Shown in pieces: positions 1 to 6,672 of a stretch of 21,507 nucleotides of DNA (within the stretch, counting starts at the first letter, position 1; the number at the start of each line of letters is the position of its first letter). The translations under genes were made by a program, and so were the position numbers. This stretch comes from JAICTV01 sp035634055 (GTDB lineage: Bacteria; Planctomycetota; Phycisphaerae; Tepidisphaerales; Tepidisphaeraceae). The notes under the pieces were generated by a model, which saw only the letters and a list, made by a program, of their open reading frames with translations, ran no database searches and was not told where the DNA came from. The stretch lies in contig DASQDR010000028.1 of assembly GCA_035634055.1 (NCBI GenBank), positions 1 to 21,507 on the forward strand, in the 5' to 3' direction.

Positions 1-339
1 ATGGCCGTCAAGTACTCGGTGGCGCTGAACGGCATCACGGCGATCGCCATGACGCTGATCGACGTGCTGTCGGGGCTGGACCACGTGCAGATCTGCACCG
101 GGTACAGGGTGAACGGCCGGCACCTCGACGCCTTCCGCGCCGACATGGACACGCTGGCGGAGGTCGAGCCGGTCTACGAGACGCTGCCGGGCTGGCGCGG
201 GAACATCTCGGCCTGCCGCCGCTTCGATGAGCTGCCGCGCGAGGCGCAGCAGTACGTGAAGCGCGTGGAGCAGCTGGTCGGGGCGCCGGTCCGCATGGTC
301 AGCGTGGGGCCGGAGCGCAGCGCGACGATCATGCGGTGA
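1..339 (+). CDS. purA: Adenylosuccinate synthetase, C-terminal part (5'-truncated by window)
   Basis: This is the last 112 residues of PurA, the cytosolic enzyme that joins IMP and aspartate using GTP in the first committed step of AMP synthesis. The conserved C-terminal landmarks are in order: LDVLSGLD (about residues 21-28 of the fragment), ICTGYR, the EPVYETLPGW block (about 56-65), a YVKRVE helix and the terminal SVGPERSATI motif. The stop is TGA at 337-339. The first base happens to begin an ATG, but family alignment puts this point deep inside the protein, so it is not the true start; the nucleotide-binding N-terminal region lies outside the window. A second adenine-nucleotide gene, apt, lies about 8 kb downstream, but the two do not form an operon. 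Confidence 0.93.
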   Translation: MAVKYSVALNGITAIAMTLIDVLSGLDHVQICTGYRVNGRHLDAFRADMDTLAEVEPVYETLPGWRGNISACRRFDELPREAQQYVKRVEQLVGAPVRMVSVGPERSATIMR

Positions 340-346
340 TCGGCCG

Positions 347-550
347 GCCCGCCCCGCCCGCCCCGCCCGCCCCGCCCGCGCGAGGCGTGCCGGCGCCGCC
401 CGTGTCCGGGGTGCCGGCGCGGCCCGTGGTGCACGTGCCCGCGCGGCCGACGCGCCGCATGTTCCCCGTCGCCCCCGTGTCCCCGTCGCCCCCGTGTGCC
501 CGTCGCCCCCGTGTGCCCGTGTGCCCGTGTGCCCGTGTGCCGGTGTCCCG
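347..550. repeat. Tandem-repeat-filled gap between purA and the antitoxin
   Basis: The 260-base gap after purA contains no convincing gene. It holds three separate tandem arrays. The 9-base unit GCCCGCCCC occurs three times plus a partial copy (347-377). A 17-base unit, CCCCGTCGCCCCCGTGT, occurs three times (464-514, the third copy with one mismatch). The 8-base unit GTGTGCCC then runs for about five copies (511-550, the last two diverged). The reading frame open across this stretch on the plus strand is just repeat-encoded Pro/Ala/Val and joins the downstream antitoxin frame only because there are no stops in such GC-rich DNA. No terminator or clear -35 element was seen. Confidence 0.85.
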
Positions 551-584
551 CGTGCCCGCGCCGCGTGGCGCCCGCGGCGCGTGG

Positions 585-590
585 TATCAT
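585..590 (+). promoter_or_regulatory. Probable -10 element (TATCAT) of the first antitoxin
   Basis: TATCAT matches the TATAAT consensus at five of six positions and lies nine bases before the ATG at 600. No Shine-Dalgarno lies between them. If used, transcription would begin within a few bases of the start codon. No good -35 hexamer is visible. The same TATCAT-N9-ATG arrangement recurs before the substrate-binding protein gene that starts at 17327. Confidence 0.45.
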
Positions 591-599
591 CCTGCGAGC

Positions 600-983
600 A
601 TGACCTACCGCGGCCGAGTCAAGGATGGGGTGGTGGTCTTCGACGGTCCGGCGCCGTCGGAGGGGACGCGGGTGCGCATCGAGCCGGTGGAGGCGCAGGC
701 CCCGCCGTTCCCGCCGGCTCCGGCGGATGCGGACCCGCCGCAAGCCGCGCTGCCTCCGCCCGCGTCGCCCGCGTCGCCCGCGTCGCCCGCGTCGCCCGCG
801 TCGCCCGCGCCACGGCCCGGCAGCGCCCAGGCCATCCTGGGCAATCCCGCGCGGGGGCAGGGAACCGATGAGGCGATGGACCGCTTCCTCCACGATCTGA
901 AGGAGAGCAAGCGGGCGGAGGCGCGGGCCGAGTTGAAAGCCGTCAGCCCGCGTGATCCACGCGGTTCGCTGGACGCAGGATGA
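600..983 (+). CDS. Small antitoxin-like protein of a VapBC-type pair
   Basis: This 127-residue protein has a short N-terminal beta-rich module (about 1-32, with RGRVKDGVVVFDGP and GTRVRIEP) that resembles the small AF2212-like/DUF104-type antitoxins found next to PIN toxins. A Pro/Ala/Ser region (about 35-75) includes five copies of Ser-Pro-Ala, followed by a charged helix (about 90-115, MDRFLHDLKESKRAEARAEL). Related proteins are usually about 70-90 residues; the repeat accounts for the extra length. Its TGA overlaps the ATG of the toxin gene by four bases (ATGA at 980-983), the usual coupling in toxin-antitoxin pairs. The start at 600 is preferred because the family's typical N-terminus (MTYRG) begins there and upstream sequence is repeat. 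The product would bind and neutralise the PIN nuclease and probably repress its own promoter, but here its toxin partner is broken. Confidence 0.7.
   Translation: MTYRGRVKDGVVVFDGPAPSEGTRVRIEPVEAQAPPFPPAPADADPPQAALPPPASPASPASPASPASPAPRPGSAQAILGNPARGQGTDEAMDRFLHDLKESKRAEARAELKAVSPRDPRGSLDAG
761..805. repeat. 9-base minisatellite inside the antitoxin gene
   Basis: Five perfect head-to-tail copies of CGCGTCGCC encode a Ser-Pro-Ala repeat in the middle of the antitoxin. The unit is a multiple of three, so copy-number change alters linker length without breaking the frame. Confidence 0.9.
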
Positions 984-1373
984 CGCGCTACCTGCTCGAC
1001 ACGAACCACGCCGCCGCCCTGCTCCGCCGCTTCGCCCCGGTCACCGACCGCCTGCGCGGCGCGCCGCAGGATGAGTTCCTGCTGTGCCGGCCGTCGGTCG
1101 CCGAGCTGTGGTTCATGGTGTTCAACAGCGGCCGCGTCACCGCCAACGTGGGCGAGCCTCCAGACGTTCCTGAAGGACTTCCCGGTAATCGAATTTGGGC
1201 CCGACCCCGCGATGGAGTTCGGGCGGATCAAGAGCGCCCTGCGAAAGATCGGCCGACCGATCGGCGACGTCGACATCCAGATCGCGGCCATCGCCGTCGT
1301 GAGTGGCATGACCGTCCTCACCGACGACCATGACTTCTCCTCGGTCGCGGGGCTGAGGACGGACAACTGGCTG
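980..1373 (+). pseudogene. VapC-like PIN-domain toxin, frameshifted
   Basis: A PIN-domain ribonuclease, the usual toxin of a VapBC pair, can be read only by changing frame. The first part, starting at ATG 980, gives MTRYLLDTNHAAALL and continues through SVAELWFMVF to about 1150. The remainder (LQTFLKDFPVIEF, GRPIGDVDIQIAAIA, TVLTDDHDFSSV, ending near LRTDNWL) lies in the next frame from about 1152. A one-base insertion between about 1148 and 1160 explains this. The acidic residues expected of a PIN active site are all still encoded: Asp7 in LLDTN, Glu in VAELW, Asp in GDVD and Asp in TDDHD. In the second frame no stop follows the normal C-terminus; it stays open to 1652 into the convergent TPR gene, so the natural end is also lost. 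I see no slippery heptamer suggesting programmed frameshifting. Confidence 0.78.
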
Positions 1374-1425
1374 CGCCAGCGGCGCACCCGCCCTACCGAC
1401 GATTCCGCGCGGGGCTCTGGGTCGA

Positions 1426-3597
1426 TCACTCCCGCGCACCTGCCGCGCGCGAGTGCAGTTCCCCCGCCACGCGTTCGATCACGCTGTCCCAGTCCCTCAG
1501 CGCCGGTTGTCGGAACAGGCGCAGGGTCGGGTACCACGGGGTGTCGTCGCGGCCGAGCAGCCAGCGGAAGTCCGGGTTGCGGGGGAGCAGGAGCCAGGTC
1601 GGCTTGCCCATCGCGCCGGCGAGGTGGGCGACGGCGGTGTCGACGCAGATGACCAGGTCGAGGTTGGCCACGAGGGCGGCGGTGTCGGCGAAGTCGCGCA
1701 AATGGGTCGTGAGGTCGATCAGCGGCAGCGTCGGGACGACGGCCGCGTCGGCGGGGCGCGGGTCTTTCTGGAGGCTGAAGAAATTCGTCCCCGCCACCTT
1801 CAGCAGCGGCGCGAGCCGCGCCAGCGGGATCGAGCGCTCCATGTCGCGCGAGTGCGTGTGCGATCCGGACCAGGCCAGGCCGACCTTCAGCCGCTCGTGA
1901 TGACTTGAGGATCCGCCCCCGGCGCCCGCGGCTCGGCCGGCGCTGGCGGCATCGGCGTCACTCGCGGCATCGGCGCCACTCGCGGCGTTGGCGGTGCTGG
2001 AGGCGTTGGCGGTGCTCGCGGCGTTGGCGGTGCTGGAGGCGTTGGCAGCGCTCCCGACACTTCCGACACTTCCGACGATGTCCGCGCGGCCAACGCTCCC
2101 GGCGCTCCCGGCATTCGCGGCGGGAGTGGCGCTCTCCATCCGTGCCCGCCACTGCTCGACCCGCGCCTCGTCGGCGGCGACGTACGGCACCCTAGCGGGA
2201 ATCGTCTCCAGCGTGGTGTCCATCGCCAGCGGCACGCTCATGAAGGGGCAGTGGACGTCGAACGGCGGGAGCGGCTGGCCGCGGGCGAAGACGCCGGCGA
2301 CGCCGGGGAGGTTCTTCAGCAGCGGCAGCAGCGACGGCTGGCACTCGACGTACACCGTCGCCCCGTGCTCGGCGGCCACCAGCGGCGCGTAGCGAGCGAA
2401 CTGGATCGCGTCGCCCTGCCCCTGCTCGTAGTGGAGCAGGATGGTCCGGCCGGCGATGTCGTACCCGTCCCACCGCGGGCGGGGGAAGGTGCGGCGCTCG
2501 TGCGGGAAGCGCACCCACCGCCACTCGTACTCGCGCCAGCCGCTGCGCAGGTCCCCCTCCAGCAGGGTCAGGAGCGAGCGGTTCCAGTGGGCGTCGGCGT
2601 AGTCGGCCTGCATCACCAGCGCGCGGCCGTAGGTGGCGCGGGCGACGTCGTACTGGCCGAGGTCGCGGTAGCAGTTGGCCAGGTTGTTCAGCGCGCCGGC
2701 GCTGTCGGGTCGGGCGGCGATGGAGGCGAGATAGTGCGGCAGCGCCTCCTCGTGCCGCCCGAGCGCCGCCAGCGCGAGGGCGAGGTTGTTCTGGCAGGCG
2801 GCGTGCCGCGGCTCGACCGCCAGCGCGCGGCGGTAGGCCGCCAGCGCGTCGTCCAGCCGCCCGGCCTGGTAGTGGAGCGTGCCGAGGGCGTCATACGCGT
2901 CGGCGAGGATCGCCGCCCCCGCCGCCGCATCCCGCGCCGTCCCGGCAGCCCCGGCAGCGCCGGTCAGCCCTTCGATCGCGCGGGAGAAGTGGGCGCGGGC
3001 CGGCTCGTACCGCCCGAGGTTCTGCGCGATGCGCCCGAGGTGGAGCAGTTGCGCCGGGCCGGGCGGGCGCAGCGCCGCGGCGCGGTCGGCGGCGGCGGCG
3101 GCCTCCTCGTAGCGCTCGAGCTGCGCCAGGGCGAGCGACAGGTTGTACAGCGCGTCGTAGAAGTCCGGCTTGATCCGCAGCGCCTGGTGGAAGTGCGAGA
3201 CCGCCTCGCCCGGGCGGCCGAGCAGCCGCAGGGCGTTTCCGAGGTGGTTCATCGCGTCGAGGCTGCGCGGGTTGAGCTCGAGCCCGCGCCGGGCGCGGTC
3301 GACGGCCAGCTCCGGGCGGTCGTTCTCGATGTAGACCAGCGCGAGGTTGGTGTGGAACTCCGCGACGTTCGGGCTGAGCGCGATCGCGCGGTTGATCAGG
3401 TCGATGCCGGTCGGTCGGTCGCCGGTCTGGCTCTTGAGCACCCCGAGCAGGTGCAGCGCCGGCGGGTGGTTCGGGTGGGCGGCGAGGACGCGCAGGTAGA
3501 GCGCCTGCGCCGCCGGCAGGTCGCCGGTCGAGTGGTGCCTCAAGGCCTGGTCGATCAGTGCCTGCGCCGCCTGCGCCGCCTGCGAAGAGTCGTGCAT
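1426..3597 (-). CDS. TPR-repeat protein with C-terminal glycosyltransferase-9-like domain
   Basis: This 723-residue protein has an array of tetratricopeptide repeats (about residues 10-360; typical units such as LGNALRLLGRPGEAVSHFHQ and ALNNLANCYRDLGQYDVA). A two-lobed domain resembling glycosyltransferase family 9 (heptosyltransferase-like) follows. The first lobe begins near LHYEQGQGDAIQFARY (about 384). The second begins near KVGLAWSGS (about 569) and carries VDTAVAHLAGAMGKPTW, the usual nucleotide-sugar-site region. A low-complexity Ala/Ser/Asn linker (about 500-565) separates the lobes. TPR-GT9 fusions are common in large planctomycete and proteobacterial genomes; roles in protein or surface glycosylation are suspected but the substrate is unknown. 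The ATG at 3597 (MHDSSQAAQ) is chosen because upstream residues in the longer frame are Arg/Ala-rich and have no TPR character. No signal peptide is seen, so a cytosolic location is likely. Confidence 0.82.
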   Translation of the reverse strand: MHDSSQAAQAAQALIDQALRHHSTGDLPAAQALYLRVLAAHPNHPPALHLLGVLKSQTGDRPTGIDLINRAIALSPNVAEFHTNLALVYIENDRPELAVDRARRGLELNPRSLDAMNHLGNALRLLGRPGEAVSHFHQALRIKPDFYDALYNLSLALAQLERYEEAAAAADRAAALRPPGPAQLLHLGRIAQNLGRYEPARAHFSRAIEGLTGAAGAAGTARDAAAGAAILADAYDALGTLHYQAGRLDDALAAYRRALAVEPRHAACQNNLALALAALGRHEEALPHYLASIAARPDSAGALNNLANCYRDLGQYDVARATYGRALVMQADYADAHWNRSLLTLLEGDLRSGWREYEWRWVRFPHERRTFPRPRWDGYDIAGRTILLHYEQGQGDAIQFARYAPLVAAEHGATVYVECQPSLLPLLKNLPGVAGVFARGQPLPPFDVHCPFMSVPLAMDTTLETIPARVPYVAADEARVEQWRARMESATPAANAGSAGSVGRADIVGSVGSVGSAANASSTANAASTANASSTANAASGADAASDADAASAGRAAGAGGGSSSHHERLKVGLAWSGSHTHSRDMERSIPLARLAPLLKVAGTNFFSLQKDPRPADAAVVPTLPLIDLTTHLRDFADTAALVANLDLVICVDTAVAHLAGAMGKPTWLLLPRNPDFRWLLGRDDTPWYPTLRLFRQPALRDWDSVIERVAGELHSRAAGARE
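1946..2053. repeat. Six 18-base tandem repeats in the TPR/GT9 gene
   Basis: Six consecutive 18-base units of the form GCGGCGTTGGCGGTGCTG, with alternating GCGG/GAGG starts and some divergence in the first two, lie in frame on the minus strand. They encode six-residue steps such as STANAA and STANAS. A shorter 9-base repeat, CCGACACTT, follows at about 2054-2079. The array falls exactly in the linker between the two lobes of the GT9-like domain. Confidence 0.88.
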
Positions 3598-3607
3598 ACG
3601 GGTCGGT

Positions 3608-3613
3608 ATCCTA
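3608..3613 (-). promoter_or_regulatory. Possible -10 element (TAGGAT) of the TPR/GT9 gene
   Basis: On the minus strand TAGGAT lies ten bases before the ATG at 3597. It fits TAnnnT and four of six consensus positions. The same bases include AGGA, which could instead act as a weak, distant ribosome-binding site, so the call is uncertain. No -35 element is visible. Confidence 0.3.
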
Positions 3614-3809
3614 GCGGTCGCCGGGGCAGTTGCGCGCGCGCCGGCTACGGAGCGCCGCGGGGCCCCGCCGACGCAGCGCCTGCTCCGCCGTCGACGCGCC
3701 GACGACGAGGCGCCGACGGAGCGTTGACGCCCCACCGCGCCCCGCTGACGCGCCACGGCGCGGTCCGTCCCGGCACGACCGGCACCGGCGTTACAGGCGC
3801 TCGCGCGGG

Positions 3810-3837
3810 CCGGCGGTTGTCAATTGTTAACCGCCGG
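3810..3837. promoter_or_regulatory. 28-bp operator-like palindrome upstream of hppA
   Basis: Perfect 9-base arms CCGGCGGTT (3810-3818) and AACCGCCGG (3829-3837) flank a 10-base centre that itself contains the palindrome CAATTG on the same axis, so 24 of 28 positions are symmetric. No T-tract follows on either strand, which argues against an intrinsic terminator. It lies just upstream of the probable hppA -35, in an AT-richer island of an otherwise GC-saturated gap, a normal place for an activator or repressor site. The rest of the 338-base gap (3598-3935) shows only GC-rich sequence, the hppA promoter and its leader. Confidence 0.5.
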
Positions 3838-3845
3838 TTCCCGTC

Positions 3846-3874
3846 TTTCCAAAAGCGGATGCCCAAAGTAGCAT
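3846..3874 (+). promoter_or_regulatory. Possible hppA promoter (TTTCCA-N17-TAGCAT)
   Basis: TTTCCA (3846-3851) and TAGCAT (3869-3874) are each four-of-six matches to the sigma-70 consensus with ideal 17-base spacing. Transcription would start near 3881, giving a leader of about 55 bases that ends in a good ribosome-binding site, AGGGAG (3922-3927), eight bases before the ATG at 3936. Confidence 0.35.
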
Positions 3875-3935
3875 GCCCCGCACGTCTTTAGGGAACCAGT
3901 AGATGCGCCTCTTTGGCCCGTAGGGAGAGCAGAGA

Positions 3936-6593
3936 ATGGTCACGCAGTTTCGCCAGCGCCGGCCGCTTCAGCCGGGGCGCGCTTGGGCGCCCCTCCTCGC
4001 CGCCGCTGCGGCGGTCACCCTCGCGCCGCTCACCGCCCGCGCCAGTGAGGCCAGCCTCGTCCTGCCCAACCTGAACGACGCCCGTTTTTACGGCATCGGC
4101 GGCTGGTGGCTGCTGCTGGTCGGGATGCTGCTGTGCATCGGCGGGCTGGTGTTCGGGCTGGTGATCTACCAGCAGCTCAAGGCGCTGCCGGTGCATCGCT
4201 CGATGCTCGAGGTCTCAGAGCTGATCTACGAGACGTGCAAGACGTATCTGAAGACCCAGGGGAAGTTCATCCTGCTGCTGTGGGTCTTCATCGCGGTCAT
4301 CATGGTGGTCTACTTCGGGTTCCTCCAGGACCCGGGGCACCAGCAGGCGGTGGGGACGGCGACGCCCGCGGGCACGGTCGCCGCCACGCCGGGCGACGTC
4401 GCCGCCGCCGTCGCCCCCGGTTCGCCGCAGAATGCGCCCGGCACGACGCACGCCGGCGAGCAGTGGCCTACCGCGGCGCGGGTCATCATCATCCTGCTCT
4501 TCAGCCTGATCGGCATCGCCGGCAGCTATTCGGTGGCATGGTTCGGCATTCGGGTGAACACCTTCGCCAACAGCCGCACCTCGATGGCCAGCCTGCGCGG
4601 CATGCCGTTCCAGGTCTGCTCGATCCCGCTGCGCGCGGGGATGTCGATCGGCATGGTGCTGATCAGCGTCGAGCTGATGATCATGCTGATGATCCTGCTG
4701 TTCCTGCCGGCCACGCTGGCCGGGTCGTGCTTCATCGGGTTCGCCATCGGCGAGTCGCTGGGGGCGGCGGTGCTCCGCATCGCCGGCGGCATCTTCACCA
4801 AGATCGCGGACATCGGCGCCGACCTGATGAAGATCGTCTTCAAGGTCGAGGAGGACGACGCCCGCAACCCCGGCGTCATCGCCGACTGCGTGGGTGACAA
4901 CGCCGGCGACTCCGTCGGCCCGACCGCCGATGGGTTCGAGACCTACGGCGTGACCGGCGTCGCGCTGATCGTCTTCATCATGCTGGCCGTCGCCGAGCCG
5001 CTGCTCAAGACCCAACTGCTCGTCTGGATCTTCGTAATGCGCGTGTTGATGCTGGTCACCAGCGCCGCCAGCTACATGATCAACGAGTCGATGGCCCGCA
5101 AGAAGTACGCTGCCGCGCGGGAGATGAACTTCGAGACGCCGCTGCGGAACCTGGTCTGGCTGACGTCGGTGATCTCGATCCTGGTGACGTTCGTCGCGTC
5201 GCTGGTGCTGATCCCCAACCTCGACGGCAACACCTCGCTGTGGTGGAAGCTGGCGATGATCATCTCCTGCGGCACGCTGGCCGGGGCGCTGATCCCGGAG
5301 CTGACCACCTTTTTCACGTCGGTCCACAGCCGCCACGTTCGCGAGATCGTCAACACCAGCCGCGAGGGCGGCGCGTCGCTGAACATCCTGAGCGGGCTGA
5401 CCGCCGGCAACTTCTCCGCCTTCTGGATCGGCGGCGTGGCGATCACGCTGCTGATGGCGGTGGCGTACGCGGTCAGCAACATCGGCGGCACCGGGACGGG
5501 GCTGGGGTCGATCATGGTGGCGCCGGCGGTGTTCGCCTTCGGGCTGGTCGCCTTCGGCTTCCTGGGCATGGGCCCGGTCACCATCGCAGTCGACAGCTAC
5601 GGCCCGGTCACCGACAACGCCCAGAGCGTCTACGAGCTGAGCCTGATCGAGCAGCAGCCCAACGTGGAGGCGGAGCTCACCCAGCAGCTCGGGCAGGCCC
5701 CGAACTTCAAGCGGGCCAAGGAACTGCTGGAGGAGAACGACGGCGCCGGCAACACCTTCAAGGCGACCGCCAAGCCGGTGCTGATCGGAACCGCCGTCGT
5801 CGGGGCGACCACGCTGATCTTCTCCATCATCATGGTGCTGACCGACGGGCTGCGCAACGAGGCGGCCATTCGCAACCTCTCGATCCTGCACGCCCCGTTC
5901 CTGCTGGGGCTCATCGCCGGCGGCGGCGTGATCTACTGGTTCAGCGGCGCGAGCTGCCAGGCGGTCATCACCGGCGCGTACCGCGCGGTGGAGTTCATCA
6001 AGCGCAACATGAAGCTCGACGGCGCCGCCAAGGCGTCCACCGAGGACTCCAAGCGCGTCGTCGAGATCTGCACCAAGTACGCGCAGTCCGGGATGTTCAA
6101 CATCTTCTGCGCCACCTTCTTCCTGACCCTGTCGGCCGCCTTCATGGACCCCTACTTCTTCATCGGGTTCCTGATCGGCATCGCCATCTTCGGGCTGTTC
6201 CAGGCAATCTTCATGGCCAACGCCGGCGGCGCGTGGGACAACGCCAAGAAGATCGTCGAGACCGAGCTGCGCATGAAGCGCACCCCGCTGCACGACGCGA
6301 CCGTGGTCGGCGACACCGTCGGCGATCCGTTCAAGGACACCAGCTCGGTCGCCATGAACCCGGTCATCAAGTTCTCCACCCTCTTCGGCCTGCTCGCCGT
6401 CGAGCTGGCGATCACCATCCAGAGCCCCGCGCTGAAGTGGACGCTGGCAATCGTGTTCGCGGTGATCGCGCTGATGTTCGTCTACCGCTCGTTCTTCGGC
6501 ATGCGGATCCAGTCCGAGCAACCCGACGCCCGCCCCGGCGGATTCCCCGTGGAAGCCGCCGCCGGCCGCGAGCCGGCGAAGGCGACCGTGTAG
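3936..6593 (+). CDS. hppA: Membrane-bound proton-translocating pyrophosphatase
   Basis: This 885-residue integral membrane protein hydrolyses pyrophosphate and uses the energy to pump protons across the membrane. Hydrophobic segments run throughout. Substrate-site motifs are recognisable: GADL at 294-297 followed by KVEEDDARNPGVIAD, then GDNAGDSVGPTADGFETYG; SYGPVTDNA in mid-protein; GNTFKAT at 605-611; and GDTVGDPFKDTS at 792-803. Lys609 in the GNTxK motif is the residue that in this family usually marks enzymes not needing potassium. The loop before GNTFKA is expanded compared with classical enzymes and the GADL motif is followed by MKIVFKVE instead of VGKVEAG, features I recall from a divergent bacterial subfamily. 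An extra N-terminal hydrophobic stretch (about 18-36) resembles a signal sequence or added helix, and an Ala/Pro-rich loop (about 135-180) lengthens the protein. Ion specificity (H+ rather than Na+) is inferred. It stands alone with its own promoter. Confidence 0.93.
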   Translation: MVTQFRQRRPLQPGRAWAPLLAAAAAVTLAPLTARASEASLVLPNLNDARFYGIGGWWLLLVGMLLCIGGLVFGLVIYQQLKALPVHRSMLEVSELIYETCKTYLKTQGKFILLLWVFIAVIMVVYFGFLQDPGHQQAVGTATPAGTVAATPGDVAAAVAPGSPQNAPGTTHAGEQWPTAARVIIILLFSLIGIAGSYSVAWFGIRVNTFANSRTSMASLRGMPFQVCSIPLRAGMSIGMVLISVELMIMLMILLFLPATLAGSCFIGFAIGESLGAAVLRIAGGIFTKIADIGADLMKIVFKVEEDDARNPGVIADCVGDNAGDSVGPTADGFETYGVTGVALIVFIMLAVAEPLLKTQLLVWIFVMRVLMLVTSAASYMINESMARKKYAAAREMNFETPLRNLVWLTSVISILVTFVASLVLIPNLDGNTSLWWKLAMIISCGTLAGALIPELTTFFTSVHSRHVREIVNTSREGGASLNILSGLTAGNFSAFWIGGVAITLLMAVAYAVSNIGGTGTGLGSIMVAPAVFAFGLVAFGFLGMGPVTIAVDSYGPVTDNAQSVYELSLIEQQPNVEAELTQQLGQAPNFKRAKELLEENDGAGNTFKATAKPVLIGTAVVGATTLIFSIIMVLTDGLRNEAAIRNLSILHAPFLLGLIAGGGVIYWFSGASCQAVITGAYRAVEFIKRNMKLDGAAKASTEDSKRVVEICTKYAQSGMFNIFCATFFLTLSAAFMDPYFFIGFLIGIAIFGLFQAIFMANAGGAWDNAKKIVETELRMKRTPLHDATVVGDTVGDPFKDTSSVAMNPVIKFSTLFGLLAVELAITIQSPALKWTLAIVFAVIALMFVYRSFFGMRIQSEQPDARPGGFPVEAAAGREPAKATV

Positions 6594-6672
6594 TACGCGC
6601 CCGCGCGGCGCGGAACCGCGTCGCCTGACGCTCGCCCGGCGCATCGCGACGGGGCGGCGGGTCGGCGCGGCG

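Noticed and set aside
464..550. CRISPR-like array
   Set aside because: Units of 8 and 17 bases run head to tail without unique spacers, and no cas genes are present.
336..599. N-terminal extension of the first antitoxin to 336
   Set aside because: The extra 88 codons are tandem-repeat translation, while the family N-terminus and a promoter-like hexamer fit the ATG at 600.
1140..1165. Programmed frameshift in the first PIN toxin
   Set aside because: No slippery heptamer or following stem-loop seen at the junction, and the second frame also lacks a normal stop, which fits decay better.
3810..3837. Intrinsic terminator at the palindrome upstream of hppA
   Set aside because: No U-tract on either strand, no upstream gene on the plus strand needing one, and the TPR gene on the minus strand starts rather than ends nearby.
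2251..3891. 546-codon plus-strand open frame opposite the TPR/GT9 gene
   Set aside because: No domain or signal; mirror of codon bias of the TPR gene.
4215..6644. 809-codon open frame on the minus strand opposite hppA
   Set aside because: Shadow of hppA in GC-rich DNA: composition is Asp/Arg/Gly/His-rich without any domain, and the plus-strand product is a clear pyrophosphatase.
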